Part shown: positions 8,083 through 17,751 of the stretch, piece after piece | Numbering within the stretch: the stretch's first letter is position 1 | Layout of the letters: each line of letters begins with the position of its first letter | From: Mesostigma viride | Lineage: Eukaryota > Streptophyta > Mesostigmatophyceae > Mesostigmatales > Mesostigmataceae | Length of the DNA stretch: 64,000 nucleotides | NCBI GenBank assembly: GCA_009746045.1 | Contig: RPFO01000041.1 | Location: 5,829,323 to 5,893,322 of the forward strand | Reading direction: 5' to 3' | Made by a program: the position numbers and the translations under genes | The notes under the pieces: generated by a model | Told to the model about the DNA's origin: nothing | The model's database searches: none | Seen by the model: only the letters and a program-made list of their open reading frames with translations

Positions 8083-8097
8083 CATGCGCTGCTTTAT
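8083..8097 (-). promoter_or_regulatory. TATAAAG element immediately upstream of the 8081 start
   Basis: On the minus strand TTATAAAGCAGCGC lies directly before the ATG. The same TTATAAAGCA-x-GC string lies before the start of the 17752-18614 gene, and AATATAAAGA before 19993. An AT-rich box this close to the start codon resembles late-promoter placement in NCLDVs. Confidence 0.45.
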
Positions 8098-8205
8098 AAG
8101 TACGGCAGAAAAATTGCGCGCCGTTTCGGTGTCCCAGAATCCATAAAAGGCCGCCCGTGAAGTTTTTGACACGCTTATTGTGAGAAGGCGAAAACGTTCG
8201 CCGTC

Positions 8206-9443
8206 ATGAAGGGAACGACCAGAGGACTGAGAATATGTCGCTGGCTTTCTTTAAACGGTGCTTCTGTAAAGAAGCTTGGGAGGCGCCCGTTCGCCCCTCT
8301 CACGGTGAACGATATGCGCACACTTTGCAAGCGGATGGGGTTCGCCCCTCCGAAGACAGTCACGGAGAAGGAAGCCTCCGCGAGTCTCGTCGCCGTGTTG
8401 GCGGCTCGCAAGATCCAGCGGTGGGCCAGGAGGACGTTCTTGGCCAAGCGAAAGGCGATTCGGACGATCAAGAAGTACGTCGCCCTCATCCCGCAGAACC
8501 GGGACGATATGGTCATGCTCGAACGCCTCCCACACAAATCCCACGTGTTCAAGCTCGTTTTGCCGGACAGGACCGTCATCGGGTTCCACGCCGTGAGGCT
8601 GGCGGAGTTTATCCTGGATTCCGGGACCTTCGTCGACCCGTTCACCCGCCACGCCTTCAACGAGGTCGAGCTCCTGCGCCTCGACGCCCAGGTCCGACGT
8701 TTAGGGTACCAGCGACGATCTACTCTCCACCTCTTTCGCCACCCGGAGATCATTCGAGCGAAGAGGGAGAGGGAATCACTCGTGGCTGGTTTGGAGAGGA
8801 TGTGTGCGGAGATGGTGGAGATGATGATTCAGGTCGCGGAGGGGGCGCTGAGTCGAGAGAAGCGCTCATCCTGCTCGACGCCGACTACTTTCCCCAGTGG
8901 CACGTGTACTTCCGCCAACTGGTTTCGATCGACCCCCACGCGGCTCACTCGGGACTCGTGCATTATAGGGGGATGGTCCAGATGGCCATCGACAAGACGC
9001 ACACGGACGAGGGAAAGGACCCGTACGTACCTCTTCGAGACATCATGCACAAGCGCGGAGTTCTCACCTACATCCGGTGCCTCTTGAACACGCACCACGT
9101 GAAAGGGTTCGGCGGCATTCCTCCCCCGAGCCCCGCCATTCACCAGTACACCGTGATGACGGCTCCGACGCCGAGCCGCTCGCACCACGCCCGTTTGATC
9201 CCGAACGGTCTTTCCGATTTCATGGTCGCTCAGATGGTCGAAGGGGACGACACCGCCGCGTGGACCGCGACGACCTTGACGTCGTTCCCGCCCACTTCAG
9301 ACAACCCGTTGGAACTTCTGGCGACCGCCGCGTTGTACAGGCACATGGCCATGGAACGCGAAAACATTGTACCCCCTCCGCCCGAGGAGGGCGGGGCAGA
9401 AAGCACGGAAGCCTCCATCGCACAGGAGAACGGGCTGCCGTGA
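8206..9443 (+). CDS. IQ-motif protein with DPFTR box, interrupted by one frameshift
   Basis: Starts at ATG 8206; the first frame reads ~215 sensible codons, then continuity moves to another frame near the G-run at 8839-8846 and continues to the stop at 9441-9443. The first part has an IQ-like basic helix (ARKIQRWARRTFLAKRK, about residues 66-85), then a segment ending DPFTRHAFNEVELLRLD. The DP-x-TR-x-x-F...LRLD pattern recurs in uncharacterised proteins of several large DNA viruses. The second part is Pro/His-containing and ends QENGLP. Either the gene has decayed or one base is miscalled. Function unknown. Confidence 0.5.
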
Positions 9444-9492
9444 GACGGAAAGGACGACAGTGACGATGGATTCGTAGAACGAAAGCCCGTTT

Positions 9493-9933
9493 CTAGTGTC
9501 TTGTCCTGGGTCTGTCATAATGTACCTTGGACTGGGCGTCCTCCTCCCGTTCCTTGTCAGTAGACGAGAAGGTCGGTTTGGCTGTATACCATTGAGTACC
9601 TTCAGTAAGCTGCGAGGGCGAGATGCCTTCCGACATCTCGTCCGCTTCCTGTTGTCTCACTCCCTTGCGTAATTCCTGTGTAGTCAGTTCCATGTGCCGT
9701 CCCGTGTCGTACGAGTTATTTTCGAAATCGGCTCGTGCGGCCACCAACGGGTCCCTAAAGCCAGACAACTGCGACGGAGCAGGTGACGGGGAGCGCTTGC
9801 GCTTCGTCCCTCTTACTCTGTGTTTTTTAGGGCCGCCCTTGGTGTGGAATCTGCACCGCTTTCTCCGGGGATCTTTCACTTTCATGCGACAGTTGCCGCC
9901 GGTTTTCAGCTTGAAGCCGCAAGTCTTCGTCAT
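9493..9933 (-). CDS. Cys3-His mini-domain protein (copy A)
   Basis: 146 residues from ATG 9931-9933. C5, C15, C27 and H30 form the family mini-domain, followed by the basic box KKHRVRGTKRKR and a polar tail with ELTTQELRK. Copy B of the duplication contains the same gene split by a 1.8-kb element. The gene lies head-to-tail with 9936-10175, which ends two bases upstream. Zinc and nucleic-acid binding are inferred from composition only. Confidence 0.65.
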   Translation of the reverse strand: MTKTCGFKLKTGGNCRMKVKDPRRKRCRFHTKGGPKKHRVRGTKRKRSPSPAPSQLSGFRDPLVAARADFENNSYDTGRHMELTTQELRKGVRQQEADEMSEGISPSQLTEGTQWYTAKPTFSSTDKEREEDAQSKVHYDRPRTRH

Positions 9934-9935
9934 TT

Positions 9936-10175
9936 TTAATGAACAAAGATGATTTTGCGTAATGTAATGGCATCGTTTAAGTCTTGATTAATGAGACGAA
10001 CCTCGTTTCCAGTATGGAGGATGGAAATTCCCGGTAGCCACGTCACCACTCGTCCACGTTTCGCAAGTTGTAGATCTCTCTTGCGCGCTGATACTTGCGC
10101 AAGACATTGCCGCGGATCCGGGATATCGCGGATCGTACGAGTTTCTTGATTTTCATCAGGGGTACTGTAATGCAT
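9936..10175 (-). CDS. small hypothetical protein (copy A, 79 aa)
   Basis: 79 residues from the ATG at 10173-10175, which overlaps the TATAAAAA box used by the divergent OTU gene. It is polar, with a central WLPGISILHTGNEVRLINQD segment. Copy B (15402-15590) preserves most of it but ends earlier. The gene occupies the whole space between the Cys3-His gene and the OTU promoter. No family recognised. Confidence 0.45.
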   Translation of the reverse strand: MHYSTPDENQETRTIRDIPDPRQCLAQVSARKRDLQLAKRGRVVTWLPGISILHTGNEVRLINQDLNDAITLRKIIFVH

Positions 10176-10183
10176 TATAAAAA
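10176..10183 (+). promoter_or_regulatory. TATA box of OTU gene copy A
   Basis: TATAAAAA followed by CCCC, 69 bases upstream of the ATG at 10252. Conserved in copy B at 15594-15601. Confidence 0.5.
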
Positions 10184-12012
10184 CCCCTTTCACGCGCGGT
10201 CGGGTGAAGAAGCAACTCTTTTGTGTGCTAATAGTACCATACACATAGCTCATGTTCCGGCAATCTCTTCGATGCGGATTTCGGAACACGAGAAACGGCG
10301 CGGATGAGAAGACGTGCATCAAAGGAAGGCAACTGCGATTGTACGGACGATACAAATCCGAGACCTTCGACCCCACCGGGCCCGTGAAAACGGTCGCGAC
10401 GACTGAAAACGCGCACTGCGGGACCACGAAGTCTCGAAATCTCGGAACGTACGAACAGTGCGCTAAGAAGGGGCAGCTCCGTCTATGGGGTCTCTACACG
10501 AAGGAGGATGTAGATTGGGCGCGAAAACGGGCCGGGGTGACCCGCGCCGCGACACAAGAGGTTCGCTTGCCCCCCGCGCGGAAAAAACGAGCGAGAAAAC
10601 CACGCAGGACGTTGGCGGAGGAAGAGGCCTCGGCGGCGCTCCTGATGCTCCAAAAGGCGGAAGAACGCAAGAGGCAGGTCAAAGAGAGGGAGGAGCGGGC
10701 GAAGATGCGAGACACCGCCAAGATTTTTGAGGGGGCGCCGCTGGACCCCCCTCCTCGCACGAAAAGGTCCGCGTATCGGATTACCAGACCAATCCCCGAG
10801 TATAACAACCCTCCGTCCAAGCTTTTCTCGGATACGACCCAAAGAACCTCCGCAGGTCCGTCCGCAGGTCCGTCCACTTCTGCAAGGAAGACGAGCGCAA
10901 CACCGACCCCGGCGAAGACGCCCGAAAAGGCTCCTACGCAAACAGCCAAGCCCGCTCAAGCGGATAAGGGGAAGAGTGTCGAGACCCCCCCGGTGGCGAA
11001 ACCGCCGTCTTCTAAATCCCAGAAAGCACCCACCCCGCTGGCAAAGTATCCTAGTCTTTATGTACCTGACTCGTTAAAGACGGACGTGATCGATGTAAAA
11101 CCACACCGATATCCGGACAACCACCCCACGTACCAGTTTAAGATCATGAACAAAATCGACGTCCCTTTCAAATTCAGTCACAAGTTGTTCGGAGTCCACG
11201 AGGTCGCGTACCTGCGATCAACGCCGGCCGATGGCAACTGTTTATATCACGCCGTGAATCTCTGCAAGGCTTGGCAAGAGAGAAATCCGGAAGTGACGTA
11301 CCAGACGCTCCTCAAATTGGCCACGAAATTACGAGAGGAGGCGCGGTCAAGACTCGATAGTCTGATACGGCACGCCGAAAGGCACGCCGAAAGACATCCG
11401 TACATCGAGTACACGGATAGCGCTCTCAACGATACGAAGAAGAGGTTGTCAGGGAACAATTTCGCGAACAGCGATATTATCGCCTTGCTCGCGGACATTC
11501 TCCGTACGGACATCTACGTCATCAGCAGGGTGTTCGACACGTCTCTCAAACACGGCCAGTTTAGGTTCCAGATTTACGAGTCGCAAGTGGGGGTAGTTCG
11601 CGCTTTACGGCCGTTGTTGATATACCACAATGGCAAAAAGCATTACGAGGCTCTTCTTCCTCGCGATTCTCGTCGTACAAGGGCGGATTATGGGGACCAC
11701 CCGCTATTAGATCCCAAAGGCGTCTTGATAAACAACTTAAAAATCCGGATCGAAAAGCACGACCCTCCGAATACCGGCATGTATACCCCTCCCTTGGACC
11801 CGTACTCGGACGCCCCGTTCCGGTTGGGACGAGTGCCGTATCTCAACGACAAGATCACCCATGTTCGCGCGAGTCCGACGGGGAGTTTCTACACCGCCGT
11901 TACCCTCGCCGTCGCCATGACAGACCCGCTGGACACTCTCCACCTGACCGACAACCATTCGAAACACGATAAGAGACTGAGCGAGGAAGAAAAAAAGCTT
12001 ATGGGGAGGTTA

Positions 12013-12512
12013 CAGTTACGTTAAATAGTGCCGGAACCTTTTGCCGCCTGCAAGGCAAATCGGTCCGTAACACTATTTTGCCCGGAATAACCACTTCCGA
12101 GCACCCAAGTTAATTCGGCCGAATTAACTTGGGTGCTCGGAAGTGGTTATTCCGGGCAAAATAGTGTTACGGACCGATTTGTGCAACTTGGAGGTCAGGG
12201 GTTCGAATCCTCACTGAGGCAGCTCCGGCGCATTTAGTGGTGCGTGCTCAGCGGCCTAGGCGGATGTCTCGGGCTCTTCGTCCCCCCTCCACGAGGCCAG
12301 GTTTTAGTTACGTTAAATAGTGCCGGAACCTTTTGCCGCCTGAGGCAAATCGGTCCGTAACACTATTTTGCCCGGAATAACCACTTCCGAGCACCCAAGT
12401 TAATTCGGCCGAATTAACTTGGGTGCTCGGAAGTGGTTATTCCGGGCAAAATAGTGTTACGGACCGATTTGCCTCAGGCGGCAAAAGGTTCCGGCACTAT
12501 TTAACGTAACTG
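12013..12512. mobile_element. 500-bp foldback/MITE-like element in OTU copy A
   Basis: The ends are CAGTTACGTTAAATAGTGCC and its exact reverse complement, flanked by a 3-bp duplication TTA (12010-12012 and 12513-12515). The empty site is seen in copy B at ~17430. A TTA duplication fits PIF/Harbinger-type insertion. Inside are two perfect palindromes: 12057-12180 (124 bp) and 12306-12511 (206 bp), each centred on TTAATTCGGCCGAATTAA, separated by 125 bases that include a tRNA-like 3' half. It encodes no protein and must have been mobilised in trans. Confidence 0.8.
12181..12222 (+). other. tRNA-like 3' half with Pol III B-box inside the foldback element
   Basis: GGTTCGAATCC matches the B-box consensus, within a T-arm-like GGGG-TTCGAAT-CCTC, followed by CTGAGGCA, which looks like a 3' acceptor strand plus discriminator. 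The matching 5' acceptor GCCTCAG occurs in the palindrome arm at 12470-12476 but not in the position needed for a full tRNA. It may be a SINE or tRNA remnant captured between two palindromes. Confidence 0.4.
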
Positions 12513-12838
12513 TTACAGGGGGATGCAGTGAGCTATAACTCGATCCAATCGAACGACGGGTTCCTCCCGAGATTAAAAACCGAACAAGGGATGAAGAGTG
12601 TTATCGAAGACATCAAGAGCGGGAAGATCACCGACGAAATTATCACCCTCGCGGCCTTCGAGGAGGGAAGAGAGATCGTAATCTTGACCCGGGTGGGAGG
12701 TGATGAACCACACCTCGTGACGAGGCTTTGGGCGAGATTGTACCCCACGAACAATATAGGGTTCAAACGAATTTATCTGTACAAAGGCCACGGAGGTATC
12801 TACGAGCCGCTCAGGTACGAGTGATAACAGTTTCCGCC

Positions 12839-13072
12839 TCATTCTCCTCCGTCTTCCTCGTCCTCTCCTAACGCGGGAAGCCCGTTGAAGTTCGAGTAGC
12901 GAAACACGAACGCCTTCCGCCGGGTCGTCGACCCCCTCGTCACCCCGTCCACGATGCGCGACTCTTTCGACTCGAAGAGCGCCATGCCGATGTTGAAGGG
13001 TCCCGCTTCGTGGAGCACCACGTGTTCTTGCGACTCGGCCCCGTTTTTCGCCTGGGCCCTCAGATTCGTCAT
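12839..13072 (-). pseudogene. 3' fragment of the 17752-18614 gene, cut at the duplication junction
   Basis: Encodes the C-terminal ~77 residues (from MTNLRAQAKNG to the stop) of the protein whose full-length gene lies at 17752-18614, and ends at the junction with copy B. It lacks any start region or promoter, so it is a by-product of the tandem duplication. Here the reading frame is intact where copy B has lost one G (CTCGGCCCC here, CTCGCCCC in B), which shows what the original frame was. Confidence 0.75.
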
Positions 13073-13135
13073 ACGGGCTGCCGTGAGACGGAAAGGACGA
13101 CAGTGACGATGGATTCGTAGATCGAAAGCCCGTTT

Positions 13136-15351
13136 CTAGTGTCTTGTCCTGGGTTTGTCATAATGTACCTTGGACTGGGCGTCCTCTTCTCGTTCCTTGT
13201 CACTAGACGAGAAGGTCGGTTTGGCTGTATACCATTGAGTACCTTCAGTAAGCTGCGAGGGCGAGATGCCTTCCGACATCTCGTCCGCTTCCTGTTGTCT
13301 CACTGCCTTGCGCAATTCCTGTGTGGTCAGTTCCATGTGCCGTCCCGTGTCGTACGAGTTATTTTCGTAATTGGCTCGTGCGGCCACCAACGGGTCCCTA
13401 ATGTTAAGCCTCCCACGGTCCTAAATTTAGGACTTTGTCCTAAATCGTCCTAGTGGTCACTATAACCGAGGTACCGGGGGGGGGGTCACTATATGGACCG
13501 TACCCCATGTCCACCGTACCCGGCATGATGTACCCGACCCGTGGTACCGGCACATGGTACCCGGATTCCGTACCCGGGTACCGGGTATAATGGCGGGAAA
13601 GTAGGTACCTCGACCAAAAATATAACCGATTTTGGAGCGAAAAAGTGGGTGCGGGAATGAAGTGAGGTGGATATGGCGACCTGACAATCGTGGCCGGCGT
13701 TTTCACGTGCGTTTATCATTTCGGGCGCCCAGTAGCAAAAACGAAAGGTTGTTAGTTATGCTTAAAGGCTGTGAATATTTTCTGCGCAAGTTTTATGTGT
13801 AGCGCTGTAGCACAGCGGCACAACACAAATGGGTCGCAGATCGCCTGCTCGCGGAGGGTCGATTTTGGCACAAACATGTTAGTGTATTAGCAATGGTGGT
13901 GCGAATCAAGCCAGGAAATTTTTGTGGACGATTTTTATTATAGTCTGGAGTTTAGAAACGGAGTATTTGACATGGGAGCGCCTGGGCCGTGATATTCTTG
14001 CCCGATTTCCATTGTCGACCATGTTTTAGGGACGTTCAGGCTGGGCAGCGAGCGCACCTTATAGGTCTTCACTTTCGGTATTTCTTGGACCTAGAACGCA
14101 GCACAAGCGTGGTTTATATCATTGTCGAACCGGTTGGCCAGCTTTGGTGCGCTCAGCTCTCGGAAAGCTGACCTCGCTGCGGATTTCAGCGACTTTTTTG
14201 CAACCATCTGGAATGAGGCGACGTAAGTAGCAGGTACGTGCCGGGTTGTCCTAGATCATGAGTGTAACTGGCAACGCTGTCGTGGTGTTTTGAGTCAGCC
14301 AGCTATGCCTAAAAAGAGGGGACGCTCTCTGTGCACATAACTGTCACACATAGTTGGTTTACGTCATACAATTTTTTACGTCTCTATCTTCGTCGTCCGC
14401 TGCAGCTAAAACACACATGCGTAAGGGCAGTTTTACTCATGTGTTAGTTATAAACCATGGTCCTATGGCCTGCAGTCGTTCAGGGTGTTCTCAGACAGTA
14501 TATACAGTATGGTTTACGTGTTACATGCACCCTGAATTCGCTCACAAAGCGTTGCATGTTAGCACACCGTTGTTTTGTAACTTGATTTGGCTGCATTCAT
14601 GTGTTAGTTGCAATGCAAATGCATTGTTTTTTCATCGCTGGGTGGTGGCCAGCATGTCCGTGATGTCAAAGAAGGTTTGGCATATGCTTAGAGAAAGTTT
14701 ACCGCAAGGGGTGGGCCATGTTCAAGCCGGGCAACCTCAGCAACCATGCAACCGTATATTGCATTACCTGCACCATCTGTGACACCGTTAAGCACGCGTA
14801 TATATAGAGGCAGCCACAGCAGGGTATGGCCTTGTTATACGCTGCCCCGCCATCCCAAGGCCTCGTAGGGTCCCCTAGCGCTTGTAAGATGCTCAAGGGA
14901 CCGTGTGGATAGCATGGTCATGCGTTGACACTAATTGGTCCTAATGGTCCTAAAACCCACATTTTGGCCAAATTCGCGCTTTGAGGTCTGGCAGGTGGCA
15001 GGGCCCATTCATGCACTAAATGTAATTATTTGACCCCAGGTTTTTGATAGAAACTAAAAAAGTGTGTTATCTGTCATGGGCACGAATGCCAGGGTCAAAT
15101 TTTAATGTTTGCATATATATATTTTAATTCCACTTGGTCCTAAATTTAGGACTTTTACTGGGAAGATGGACACTAAAGCCAGACAACTGCGACGGAGCAG
15201 GTGACGGGGGGCGCTTGCGCCTCGTCCCTCTTACTCGGTGTTTTTTAGGGCCGCCCTTGGTGTGGAATCTGCACCGCTTTCTCCGGGGATCTTTCACTTT
15301 CATGCGACAGTTGCCGCCGGTTTTCAGCTTGAAGCCGCAAGTCTTCGTCAT
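13136..15351 (-). pseudogene. Cys3-His protein gene, copy B, split by a 1.8-kb insertion
   Basis: The 5' part (15173-15351) encodes the Cys3-His domain and basic box almost as in copy A; the 3' part (13136-13401) encodes the polar tail with ELTTQELRK. Between them lies the element at 13402-15172. Translation from the original start would enter the element and end after about 75 residues, so the zinc-like domain could still be made, but not the full protein. Confidence 0.8.
13402..15172. mobile_element. 1,771-bp non-autonomous DNA-transposon-like insertion
   Basis: The uninterrupted site is in copy A (GTCCCTAAAGCC at ~9753). Here CTAA is present at both edges (13398-13401 and 15173-15176), a 4-bp target duplication. 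Imperfect terminal inverted repeats are TGTTAAGCCTCCCA (13402-13415) and, reverse-complemented, TGTCCATCTTCCCA (15159-15172), 10 of 14 matching. A subterminal GGTCCTAAATTTAGGAC occurs near both ends. The interior is AT-richer than the viral DNA and holds no convincing protein, so it is probably non-autonomous and of host origin. The superfamily is uncertain. Confidence 0.75.
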
Positions 15352-15401
15352 TTTTAATGAACAAAGATGATTTTGCGTAATGTAATGGCATCGTATAACT
15401 A

Positions 15402-15590
15402 CTAATTAGTGAGGCGAACCTCGTTTCCAGTACGGATGATGGAAATTCCCGGGAGCCACGTCACCACTCGTCTACGTTTCGCAAGTTGTAGATCTCTCTT
15501 GCGCGCTGATACTTGCGCAAGACATTGCCGCGGATCCGGGATATCGCGGATCGTACGAGTTTCTTGATTTTCATCAGGGGTACTGTAATG
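15402..15590 (-). CDS. small hypothetical protein (copy B, shortened)
   Basis: 62-residue counterpart of 9936-10175, identical for most of its length but ending after EVRLTN because the sequence beyond has changed to give an earlier stop. The last ~17 residues of copy A are missing. Whether the short form functions is unknown. It is divergent from OTU copy B and shares its promoter region. Confidence 0.35.
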   Translation of the reverse strand, partial: HYSTPDENQETRTIRDIPDPRQCLAQVSARKRDLQLAKRRRVVTWLPGISIIRTGNEVRLTN

Positions 15591-15593
15591 CAT

Positions 15594-15601
15594 TATAAAA
15601 A
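15594..15601 (+). promoter_or_regulatory. TATA box of OTU gene copy B
   Basis: TATAAAAA, 68 bases upstream of the ATG at 15669, conserved with copy A. Confidence 0.45.
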
Positions 15602-15668
15602 CCCATTCACGCGCGGTCGGGTGAAGAAGCAACTCTTTTGTGTGCTAATAGTACCATACACATAGCTC

Positions 15669-17737
15669 ATGTTCCGGCAATCTCTTCGATGCGGATTTCG
15701 GAACACGAGAAACGGCGCGGATGAGAAGACGTGCATCAAAGGAAGGCAACTGCGATTGTACGGACGATACAAATCCGAGACCTTCGACCCCACCGGGCCC
15801 GTGAAAACGGTCGCGACGACTGAAAACGCGCACTGCGGGACCACGAAGTCTCGAAATCTCGGAACGTACGAACAGTGCGCTAAGAAGGGGCAGCTCCGTC
15901 TATGGGGTCTCTACACGAAGGAGGATGTAGACCGGGCGCGAAAACGGGCCGGGGTGACCCGCGCCGCGACACAAGAGGTTCCCTTGCCCCCCGCGCGGAA
16001 AAAACGAACGAGAAAACCACGCAGGACGTTGGCGGAGGAAGAGGCCTCGGCGGCGCTCCTGATGCTCCAAAAGGCGGAAGAACGCAAGAGGCAGGTCAAA
16101 GAGAGGGAGGAGCGGGCGAAGATGCGAGACACCGCCAAGATTTTTGAGGCGGCGCCGCTAGACCCCCCTCCTCGCACGAAAAGGTCCGCGGATCGGATTA
16201 CCAGACCATTCTCCGAGTATAACAACCCTCCGTCCAAGCTTTTCTCGGTTACGACCCAAAGAACCTCCGCAGGTCCGTCCGCAGGTCCGTCCACTTCTGC
16301 AAGGAAGACGAGCGCAACACCGACCCCGGCGAAGACGCCCGAAAAGGCTCCTACGCAAACAGCCAAGCCCGCTCAAGCGGATAAGGGGAAGAGTGTCGAG
16401 ACCCCCCGGCGGCGAAACCGCCGTCTTCTAAATCCCAGAAAGCACCCACCCCGCTGGCAAAGTATCCTAGTCTTTATGTACCCGACTCGTTAAAGACGGA
16501 TGTGATCAATATAAACCCACACCGATATCCGGACAACCACCCCACTTACCAGTTTAAGATCATGAACAAAATCGACGTCCCTTTCAAATTCAGTCACAAG
16601 TTGTTCGGAATCCACGAGGTCGCGTACCTTCGATCAACGCCGGCCGATGGCAACTGTTTATATCACGCCGTGAATCTCTGCAAGGCTTGGCGAGAGAGAA
16701 ATCCGGAAGTGACGTACCAGACGCTCCTCAAATTGGCCACGAAATTACGAGAGGAGGCGCGGTCAAGACTCGATATTCTGATACGGCACGCCGAAAGGAA
16801 ATCCGAAAGACATCCGTACATCGAGTACACGGATAGCGCTCTCAACGATACGAAGAAGAGGTTGTCAGGGAACAATTTCGCGAACAGCGATATTATCGCC
16901 TTGCTTGCGGACATTCTCCGTACGGACATCTACGTCATCAGCAGGGTGTTCGACACGTCTCTCAAACGCGACCAGTTTAGGTTCCAGATTTACGAGTCGC
17001 AAGTGGGGGTAGTTCGCGCTTTACGGCCGTTGTTGATATACCACAATGGCAAAAAGCATTACGAGGCTCTTCTTCCTCGCGATTCTCGTCGTACAAGGGC
17101 GGATTATGGGGACCACCCGCTATTAGATCCCAAAGGCGTCTTGATAAACAACTTAAACATCCGGATCGAAAATCACGACCCTCCGAATACCGGCATGTAT
17201 ACCCCTCCCTTGGACCCGTACTCGGACGCCCCGTTCCGGTTGGGACGAGTGCCGTATCTCAACGACAAGATCACCCATGTTCGCGCGAGTCCGACGGGGA
17301 GTTTCTTCACCGCCGTTACCCTCGCCGTCGCCATGACAGACCCGCTGGACACTCTCCACCTGACCGATAACCACTCGAAACACGATAAGAGATTGAGCGA
17401 GGAAGACAAAAAGCTTATGGGGAGGTTGCAGGGGGATGCACAGAGCTATAACTCGATCCAATCGAACGACGGGTTCCTCCCGAGATTAAAAACCGAACAA
17501 GGGATGAAGAGTGTTATCGAAGACATCAAGAACGGGAAGATCACCGACGAAATTATCACCCTCGCGGCCTTCGAGGAGGGAAGAGAGATCGTAATCTTGA
17601 CCCGGGTGGGAGGTAATGAACCACACCTCGTGACGAGGCTTTGGGCGAGATTGTACCCCACGAACAATATAGGGTTCAAACGCATTTATCTGTACAAAGG
17701 CCACGGAGGTATCTACGAGCCGCTCAGGTACGAGTGA
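15669..17737 (+). pseudogene. tandem OTU-domain protein, copy B, frameshifted
   Basis: Same gene as 10252-12824 without the foldback insertion. A C7 tract at 10985-10991 in copy A is C6 here (16402-16407), so the frame breaks after about 250 residues, upstream of the OTU domains, and a stop follows at 16493. The downstream part, 16502-17737, is open and retains the first-domain ADGNCLYHAV and HYEALL motifs and the degenerate second domain (PTGSFFTAV, GGIYEPL). A product containing the OTU domains would need an internal start or frameshifting. The C6/C7 difference could also be a base-calling error. Confidence 0.75.
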
Positions 17738-17751
17738 TAACAGTTTCCGCC

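Larger units (their letters stand above)
10252..12824 (+). pseudogene. tandem OTU-domain protein, copy A, split by a foldback element
   Basis: Long frame from ATG 10252, interrupted by a 500-base insertion (12013-12512) and resuming to a stop at 12824. Residues ~8-88 contain two repeats of a CG-x-x-(K/R)...QLRL-x-G motif; 90-290 is basic and Pro/Ser-rich. Residues ~320-470 are an OTU cysteine protease domain: D327-G-N-C330, the SDIIALLADIL helix and the H464-YEALLP segment supply the Asp/Cys/His set. A second, OTU-like domain follows (PTGSFYTAVTLA ... TDEIITLAAFEEG ... GHGGIYEPL) in which Phe546 replaces the nucleophile and Ile the histidine. Unbroken, it would act as a deubiquitinase; as it stands, translation ends inside the insert, leaving domain one intact. 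Confidence 0.75.
9430..13072. repeat. tandem duplication, copy A (3,643 bp)
   Basis: The block starting ACGGGCTGCCGTGAGACGG at 9430 recurs at 13073, and the end CAGATTCGTCAT at 13072 recurs at 17984. Without their inserted elements and target duplications the two copies are 3,140 and 3,137 bases, so they are colinear throughout. Copy A contains a Cys3-His gene, a small gene, an OTU gene and the 3' end of the gene seen whole at 17752-18614. Confidence 0.85.

Noticed and set aside
14354-14782. 142-codon frame inside the 1.8-kb insertion
   Set aside because: No recognisable motif, low-complexity composition unlike a transposase, and the element appears non-autonomous.
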